The position numbers and the translations under genes are program-made. The notes beneath the pieces are model-generated. The model was given only the letters and a program-made list of their open reading frames with translations. It ran no database searches and was not told the DNA's origin. Shown here piece after piece: positions 58,760 through 64,000 of a DNA stretch of 64,000 nt (positions within the stretch are counted from its first letter, which is position 1; each line of letters opens with the position of its first letter). This DNA comes from Gordonia amarae NBRC 15530. Lineage in GTDB: Bacteria; Actinomycetota; Actinomycetes; Mycobacteriales; Mycobacteriaceae. The stretch spans positions 1 to 64,000 of the forward strand of contig NZ_BAED01000003.1 of NCBI RefSeq assembly GCF_000241345.1, given 5' to 3'.

Positions 58760-59260
58760 CTAGTGGACGCGAATAACTATCTGATCACCGTTAGGCCTGG
58801 TGCACTGAGTTCCCACCCCGGTCATCTGACTCGTACCAGCAGTAGGTGACGAACAATGCCAAACTCCCACATCGCCATGCTGCGCGTTACCACCAAGGGC
58901 ACTATCGGGCAGCGAAAAATATCCATGTAATACTGATCGCGCAGTCTTACACGACACATCACCCCGTGCGACGACAGTTCCAACAGTTCCTGTTGACGAA
59001 TAGGTATAGGTGCCACACCGCTTAGAGCCGGATGCAGTCATGAGAATCGGACCTGACAATGAGGTTGACTTCGATTCATTTGATTGTGGGGTAGATGAGT
59101 CCAGCGGTTGCGGAAGAGCCAAAGCCGCTGATTCTAGATCTAACATGGCAGGCTTTGCCTCCGATTCAGAACCTATACCACTAACAGTAATCCCCGTGCC
59201 TCCCACTAACAGTACGGCAACTCCAATACCAACCAGTAAATACGTAGGACGAATCTTCAT
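58760..59260 (-). CDS. Putative secreted or membrane-anchored hypothetical protein
   Basis: A 166-residue protein with an N-terminal signal/anchor helix (YLLVGIGVAVLLVGGTGITV) after a short basic start. A serine/threonine-rich segment follows, then a domain with four or five cysteines (SKRCGTYTYS, DVSCKTARSVL, WHCSSPTAG, TQCTRPNG), likely disulfide-bonded outside the cell. The TAG stop falls in the CTAG next to the IS end. Less GC-rich than neighbours, so possibly acquired. No family recognised. Confidence 0.6.
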   Translation of the reverse strand: MKIRPTYLLVGIGVAVLLVGGTGITVSGIGSESEAKPAMLDLESAALALPQPLDSSTPQSNESKSTSLSGPILMTASGSKRCGTYTYSSTGTVGTVVARGDVSCKTARSVLHGYFSLPDSALGGNAQHGDVGVWHCSSPTAGTSQMTGVGTQCTRPNGDQIVIRVH

Positions 59261-59593
59261 TACTCCCCTTGCATTTCATGCTAGCTAAGTTTATCTCGAC
59301 GCGTGCGAATCAATGCCATGTCGCGCGATCCCAGCAGCTACGCATGACACCATGCGTACGGTTTCGAATAACTAAATATCTGCAATAGCGTTATCCGATA
59401 GAACCCGCCCACTGGAGCGGGTCAACGCCTCAACCGGCATCCTTTCACCACATCCATCGACAGGCCACCTAATCGAATACTCACCTGCCCCCCTGAACAT
59501 TTTGGCCAGCACTCATCATACCATCCCAAATGGTATGGTAGCTACAGCTAGTACGAGCGTCATCATAATTTGATTCGATACTACGGAATGCAA
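59261..59593. other. AT-richer non-coding region with hairpins
   Basis: About 330 bases upstream of the secreted protein, clearly AT-richer than the rest of the window. Two short palindromes are visible: TACGCATG at 59339 pairing with CATGCGTA at 59351, and ATACCAT at 59518 pairing with ATGGTAT at 59530. They could be operators for the secreted-protein gene. I see no gene here. Confidence 0.5.
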
Positions 59594-59626
59594 ACCGGCC
59601 CTGACCGAAGATCGGTCAGGGCCGGT
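59594..59626. terminator. Terminator after initiator tRNA
   Basis: A perfect 15-bp stem with a 3-base loop lies directly downstream (minus-strand direction) of the tRNA, followed by TTTGC on that strand. Typical intrinsic terminator for a tRNA transcript. Confidence 0.88.
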
Positions 59627-59629
59627 GCG

Positions 59630-59706
59630 TGGTAGCGGGGACAGGATTTGAACCTGCGACCTCTGGGTTATGAGCCCAGCGAGCTACCGAGCTGCTCCAC
59701 CCCGCG
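59630..59706 (-). tRNA. Initiator tRNA-Met (anticodon CAT)
   Basis: A 77-base tRNA with encoded CCA. The acceptor starts CGCGGGG against CCCCGCT, leaving the first base unpaired (C1 against U72), and the anticodon stem has three G-C pairs (GGGCTCATAACCC). Both are hallmarks of bacterial initiator tRNA. T arm GCAGG/CCTGT-type is normal. Confidence 0.95.
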
Positions 59707-59756
59707 TTGACTTGAAGAAGACTACGGGGGTGGGACGGCAGAACGCAAATCGGCTG

Positions 59757-62291
59757 CTAGAGGCGTGAATCGACAGGCTCGGACTCGAGGGCGAGGACGG
59801 CGAAGACGGCCTCGTGGATCTGCCAGAGCGGGGCGCCGTCGATGTGGCGGGCGAGGGCTTCGCGGCCGAGCTGGTACTCACGCATCGCCATCGACCGTTT
59901 GTGTCTCAGGTCCCGCTTGCGCAGGCGGGCGAGGTCATCACGGTAGGACTGGCTGTAGATGATGCGCAGGTACTCGGGGCCGCGCACCTTCACACCCGGC
60001 GGGATGAGACGGTGCTTGTCGTCGCGCGTCAGGTTGCCGGCGGGTTTGACCACCATCCCTTCCCCGCCGGCGGTGGTGAGGTCCTCCCACCAGCGGATGC
60101 CTTCGGCACACGATGACGCCTCGCCCGTCGATACCAGCAGTCGCTGTGTGGACGCGAAGATGCCGGGCCCGGCGAGGGCGAGGCCGTCAGCGGTATCGAG
60201 ATGCCAGGTGTGCGGGCGGTTCGCGAATGTCGTGCCGCCGTCGGTGCTTCCGGCCGCCAGTACCTCGAACGGGGCGATCCGCACATCGTCGATACCGGCG
60301 TCGGCATCGACGTACCGGCTATACGCGGCGGTGAAGGCCGCCCGATTCCGACGATCGCGCTCGCACCGATCGGAGAGCGCGCCGAGGTCCAGACCGCGTG
60401 CGGTCGCGCGCGCCAGTTCCGTGGCCAGCACGTCGGCCTCCGACCCCCCCGCCGCCGCGACCTCGGCGAACTGCTCACGGATCAGCCTCTCACCCTTGAT
60501 GTTCCATGGGAGAAGTTCGGCGTCGAGGATCAGCCAGTCACTTCCCAGGCCGTCGAGCACGCCGTGTGCGGCGTCAAGGGCCCGTGAGACGATGCTGTCC
60601 GTCGTGGCGGCATCGAAGAACGGGCGGCCGGTGCGCGTGTACAGGGCGCCCCGGGTACCGTCGCTCACCCCGAACACCCGCCGGGCGGCGTCACCACGAG
60701 TGAGAACCAGGACCGCCCGCGACCCCATGTGCTTCTGCTCGCAGATCACCTCCCCGACGCCGAGTTCGGCGTAGAACTCGAACGCGGCGCGCGGATCCTC
60801 CAAAAGGTCATCGCGGGCCGACCCGACGGGACTCATCGTCGGCGGCAGGTAGCGCACCCAGCGGGGGTCGATGGCGAAGCGCGACATGACCTCCAGCGCC
60901 GACGCCGAAAACTCCTCCCGCACAGTCACCGCCGGACCGAATCTGGTGCGTATAACCCGCTTTCCGGTGACGTCATCGAGACGCAGTTCGGTACGCATCA
61001 GCACGTCGATGTCGGTGTCGCCGTATCCCATCGGCCGTCCGCCAGGCCAGTGCACCGTCTCGGCCGGCACGTCGACGGTCTCCAGTTCCGGATACCGCAG
61101 TGCCGTCAGCCGGCCTCCGAACACGCAACCGGTGTCGATGCACAGGGTGTTGTTGACCCACCCGACGTCGGTGACGGGGGTGTGCCCGTAGACGACTCGC
61201 GCCGCGCCGCGGTAGTCCCGCGCCCAGTCGCCGCGCACCGGGTAACCCCAGCGGTCCTTCTCCCCCGTCGTCTCGCCGTACATCGCCAGGTTCCGGACCT
61301 GCCCGGACGACCGGTTGTGGTAGCGCTGTGCCAGACCGGCGTGCGCCACAACCAGTTTCCCGTCATCGAACACGTAGTGCGAGACCAGCGAATCGAGGAA
61401 TGCGATGGCCTCGTCGACGAACTCCGGCGACTGGGCCTCCAATTGCGCCACCGACTCGGCGAGTCCGTGGGTCAAGGCGGGAGCCTCACCCGGACGGCCG
61501 GAGCCACGGCGTCGTTGCAGCGTCTTGAGCAGTTTCTCCTCGTGGTTGCCGCGCACACACCACGCGTTACCGGCTGCCACCAGACCCATCACCCGACGCA
61601 ACACTCCCGGGGTGTCCGGGCCACGGTCGACGAGATCGCCGACGAAGATCAGTTTCCGGCCGTCCGGATGGGTGTTGCCCACCCAGCCGAGACGCCCCAG
61701 CAAGGTGTCGAGTTCGGCGCGGCAACCGTGAATATCACCGATGAGGTCGAACGGGCCGTGTACATCGCCGACGTCGCTGAACAACCGTGTCCGGGTGATC
61801 CGGGCAGCATCGATCGTCTCGACACCGTCGAGGACATGCACGAACCGGAACCCCGCCTTACGCAGATTCCGGCCATGCTGTTTGAGCAGTTTGTGCTGCC
61901 GCACAACAACAGCTGCGTCGATGCCCGCGCGGCCCTCAGCGCGGCGCTTGAGCTCGGCGAGCGGCACATCGAGCACGACGGCCACGGCGAAGACGTCGTG
62001 CTCCTTCGCCAGATCCAGCAGCCCCTTCCGGTCCTCGGGCCGCAGTGAGGTGGCGTCGACGACGGTCAGCAGGCCACGACGCAGTCGCCGCCCGGCGATA
62101 TCGTGCAGAGCGTCGAACGCGTCGACGGTGGCGTCCTGGTCGGTCTGGTCGTCGGACACCAGCGCCCGGAACGCATCCGAGGACAGTACCTCGGTGTCCC
62201 GGAAGTGCGTGCGCGCGAACGACGATTTACCCGAGCCGGTGACGCCGACAAGCACCACCAGGCACAGCTGCGGTATCTCGATGGTCGTCAT
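59757..62291 (-). CDS. pnkp: Pnkp, polynucleotide kinase-phosphatase-ligase (RNA repair)
   Basis: An 844-residue three-domain enzyme. The N-terminal kinase has P-loop GVTGSGKSS near residue 18. The central metallophosphatase has GDIHGCRAELDTLLG (about 185), GDLVDRGPDTPG and RGNHEEKLL. The C-terminal ligase domain has the adenylation lysine in CEQKHMGSRAV (Lys520). Known: Pnkp heals and seals cut RNAs, 5'-phosphorylating, trimming 2',3'-cyclic phosphate, and joining ends with Hen1. The gene overlaps hen1 (ATGA). Length is typical. Confidence 0.95.
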   Translation of the reverse strand: MTTIEIPQLCLVVLVGVTGSGKSSFARTHFRDTEVLSSDAFRALVSDDQTDQDATVDAFDALHDIAGRRLRRGLLTVVDATSLRPEDRKGLLDLAKEHDVFAVAVVLDVPLAELKRRAEGRAGIDAAVVVRQHKLLKQHGRNLRKAGFRFVHVLDGVETIDAARITRTRLFSDVGDVHGPFDLIGDIHGCRAELDTLLGRLGWVGNTHPDGRKLIFVGDLVDRGPDTPGVLRRVMGLVAAGNAWCVRGNHEEKLLKTLQRRRGSGRPGEAPALTHGLAESVAQLEAQSPEFVDEAIAFLDSLVSHYVFDDGKLVVAHAGLAQRYHNRSSGQVRNLAMYGETTGEKDRWGYPVRGDWARDYRGAARVVYGHTPVTDVGWVNNTLCIDTGCVFGGRLTALRYPELETVDVPAETVHWPGGRPMGYGDTDIDVLMRTELRLDDVTGKRVIRTRFGPAVTVREEFSASALEVMSRFAIDPRWVRYLPPTMSPVGSARDDLLEDPRAAFEFYAELGVGEVICEQKHMGSRAVLVLTRGDAARRVFGVSDGTRGALYTRTGRPFFDAATTDSIVSRALDAAHGVLDGLGSDWLILDAELLPWNIKGERLIREQFAEVAAAGGSEADVLATELARATARGLDLGALSDRCERDRRNRAAFTAAYSRYVDADAGIDDVRIAPFEVLAAGSTDGGTTFANRPHTWHLDTADGLALAGPGIFASTQRLLVSTGEASSCAEGIRWWEDLTTAGGEGMVVKPAGNLTRDDKHRLIPPGVKVRGPEYLRIIYSQSYRDDLARLRKRDLRHKRSMAMREYQLGREALARHIDGAPLWQIHEAVFAVLALESEPVDSRL

Positions 62292-63634
62292 TGCTTGTCT
62301 CCACAGTCAATTCGGGTGAATACAGCTACTTGTGTCGGCGGCCCCCACGCGGGCACGTCCTCACCGACGCCGCCGAGTTCGACCGTGTACCGGTACCGCT
62401 CGGCGACACGTGCAGCCCAGTCGGCGAACTCGGCTCGGGAGAACTCGAAACGGTGATCGGGATGGCGCAGTTTATCGTCGGCGAGCCCGAACACCGCGTT
62501 GTGTTCCCGGTTCGGGGTGGTGACGACGACGGTGCGCGGAGCCATCGTCTCGAATACCGAAAACTCGGCCACCGCAAGACGGTCGGCGTCGATGTGCTCG
62601 ATCACCTCCATCAGCACCACCGCATCGAAGCCGCGACAGCGCGAATCGGTGTACATCAACGATGACTGCCACAGGTCCACATCACGTAGCCGCGCCAACC
62701 GGGTGGTCGCCTTGTTCAGTTCCGCCACCGACACGTCGATACCGGCGAGCCGCCCGGCGAAACCGTCGGACACCAGGCCCGCCAACAGCTTTCCCTCACC
62801 GCAGCCGACATCGAGCACCGACCGCGCACCCGACCGGAAGATCAACTCCCTCACCGCCGTCCGGCGCTGCCGGGCCAGCGGCGCACGGTACTGCCGTGCA
62901 CCGTCATCGTCGGGTGCCGCGGCATCACCGAAGCGCAGCGTGGCCTGCTCGGTCAGCGGACGTATCCATTTCAGGTATCCGCGCACGATCGCCTCGCGAC
63001 ACGGATGCGCGCCGAGCCAGCCGTCACCGAGCCGCTCCAGCTTGTCCACCTCGTCGTCGGCGACGAAATAGTGCTTGTCATCGGCCAAAACCGGCAACAG
63101 TACCGCGATCTGCCGCAACGCATCTCGCAGCGTGGACCGTCCACGCACCGTGATGGTCGCGTGCATCGATTCACCCCACTGCACAGGGCTCAGCTGCTCC
63201 CGCCGCACGCCGACATCCCACCCGAGCGGGCCGAACAGTTCCGCCGGCGTCGACGCACTGCGCAATGGCACCGCCGCGACGGTGACCACCACATCCCAGA
63301 CATGCCCGACCAGATCGGGCCGGGCGGCGGCCCGCCCGGCGATGGTGTCGCCGAAAACCTTTCCCAACGCCACCACGAACCGCGACGACGCCTCGGCGGC
63401 AAGCGCATTCACATACGGACTGACACCACTGGACTTGTCTGGCCGCACACCGTCACCATCGACATGCAGCACCACCCGGCACCGCTGCGCCGTCGCCTCC
63501 GAAGAGAACACGGTCGCCGTGCCCTGCGTCGTCGGAAACGTCTGCACCCGATCGGGGTGCTTATGCAGCAGGAACCCGAGATCGGTTGCCGGCCGCGAGT
63601 CGTCTCCGGTCACTTCAATGGTGGCTATCACCAC
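62288..63634 (-). CDS. hen1: Hen1, RNA 3'-terminal 2'-O-methyltransferase
   Basis: A 448-residue bacterial Hen1. An N-terminal domain of about 240 residues (binding to Pnkp) precedes the methyltransferase: SAM site VLDVGCGEGKLLAGL near 274, the metal-binding EVIEHIDADR and TPNREHNAVFGL (E-E-H-H set). Known: it methylates the 3' end during RNA repair so that the healed site cannot be cut again. Starts at GTG 63634 (GTG 63631 also possible). Operon with pnkp. Confidence 0.95.
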   Translation of the reverse strand: MVIATIEVTGDDSRPATDLGFLLHKHPDRVQTFPTTQGTATVFSSEATAQRCRVVLHVDGDGVRPDKSSGVSPYVNALAAEASSRFVVALGKVFGDTIAGRAAARPDLVGHVWDVVVTVAAVPLRSASTPAELFGPLGWDVGVRREQLSPVQWGESMHATITVRGRSTLRDALRQIAVLLPVLADDKHYFVADDEVDKLERLGDGWLGAHPCREAIVRGYLKWIRPLTEQATLRFGDAAAPDDDGARQYRAPLARQRRTAVRELIFRSGARSVLDVGCGEGKLLAGLVSDGFAGRLAGIDVSVAELNKATTRLARLRDVDLWQSSLMYTDSRCRGFDAVVLMEVIEHIDADRLAVAEFSVFETMAPRTVVVTTPNREHNAVFGLADDKLRHPDHRFEFSRAEFADWAARVAERYRYTVELGGVGEDVPAWGPPTQVAVFTRIDCGDKQ

Positions 63635-63669
63635 TCGACTGTACGGACTCCGGCAACCGGTTTTCGGAA

Positions 63670-64000
63670 CTAGCCGCTGTTGCGGAGGGCGGTGGCCAGG
63701 CCGTTCATGGTGAGTTGGATACCGCGGCGAATGCGGGGTGAGTCCTCGCCGGCACGGAACTGGCGCAGGAGTTCGATCTGCAGCAGGTTGAGCGGCTCCA
63801 GGTACGGGAAGCGGTTGTAGACCGAGCGTTTCAGCGCGGAGTTGTCGGCGAGCAGGTCGTCAGTGCCGGTGATCTTGAAATACATGTCGATGGTGCGTTC
63901 ATGCTCGTCGACGATCATGCCGAACACCTTGTCGCGCAACTCCTCATCCGGAACCAACTGGGCGTACCGGTGGGCCAGGCCCATGTCGGACTTGGCCATC
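63670..64000 (-). CDS. ppc: Phosphoenolpyruvate carboxylase, C-terminal part
   Basis: Only the last 110 codons fall in the window; the gene continues beyond 64000. The end is typical of PEP carboxylase: [20 protein letters not shown] followed by [19 protein letters not shown], the NG near the terminus that lies at the effector (aspartate) site. Makes oxaloacetate from PEP. It is cut by the window edge, not truncated. Confidence 0.93.
   Translation of the reverse strand, partial: MAKSDMGLAHRYAQLVPDEELRDKVFGMIVDEHERTIDMYFKITGTDDLLADNSALKRSVYNRFPYLEPLNLLQIELLRQFRAGEDSPRIRRGIQLTMNGLATALRNSG

Overview
The window reads as high-GC Mycobacteriales DNA, most like Gordonia or a close relative. The grounds are the strong GC bias with many GTG starts, an MptB-type lipoglycan mannosyltransferase, a SUF operon in the order sufR-B-D-C-S-U-T, the block tkt-tal-zwf-opcA-pgl, a likely mycothiol-type enzyme and DtxR/IdeR-type iron boxes. 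The genus is an inference from family content, not from a database search.

Layout. 1-3.8 kb: a gene tail, a transmembrane Ser/Thr protein kinase and an ABC-F ATPase. 4.0-29.2 kb: one gene block in which every sizeable intergenic gap carries an IdeR-like 19-bp box (seven in total, two of them 16/19 matches). It encodes surface-glycan machinery (several GT2 enzymes including a tandem double GT2, a GT14-like enzyme, two MOP-type flippases, a large polytopic membrane protein and a GH16 lipoprotein). Inside that block sits aryl-acid chemistry: a GriI-type aldolase, a GriH-type 3-amino-4-hydroxybenzoate synthase, a PobA-type flavin hydroxylase, a stand-alone adenylation-carrier-thioesterase protein and a condensation-superfamily protein. 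At the right end are a CrtL-type cyclase and a FecCD/FecE-type ferric-siderophore importer. I infer an iron-starvation system that makes an amino-catechol chelator or an aryl-decorated glycan. I know of no described system with this combination, and it is the main discovery candidate.

29.3-35.8 kb: the complete SUF iron-sulfur assembly operon, minus strand, headed by its repressor gene. 35.9-43.1 kb: mptB, an ABC-2 exporter pair, ctaA (heme A synthase), a conserved unknown, a quinone oxidoreductase and ctaB (heme O synthase). 43.5-50.0 kb: pentose-phosphate genes tkt, tal, zwf, opcA, pgl. This whole stretch follows the order I recall for Rv1445c-Rv1466 of M. tuberculosis, so the iron block looks like an insertion between SUF and the ABC-F gene.

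50-64 kb is accessory. It holds a universal stress protein and an amino-acid permease with a stress-protein-like tail, small conserved genes, tRNA-Tyr, a nucleotidyltransferase-like gene, and a decayed zone (broken EamA transporter, broken FitAB-type toxin-antitoxin, frameshifted IS1380-family element flanked by CTAG). After these come a lineage-specific secreted protein in AT-richer DNA, the initiator tRNA, a Pnkp-Hen1 RNA-repair pair and the 3' end of ppc.
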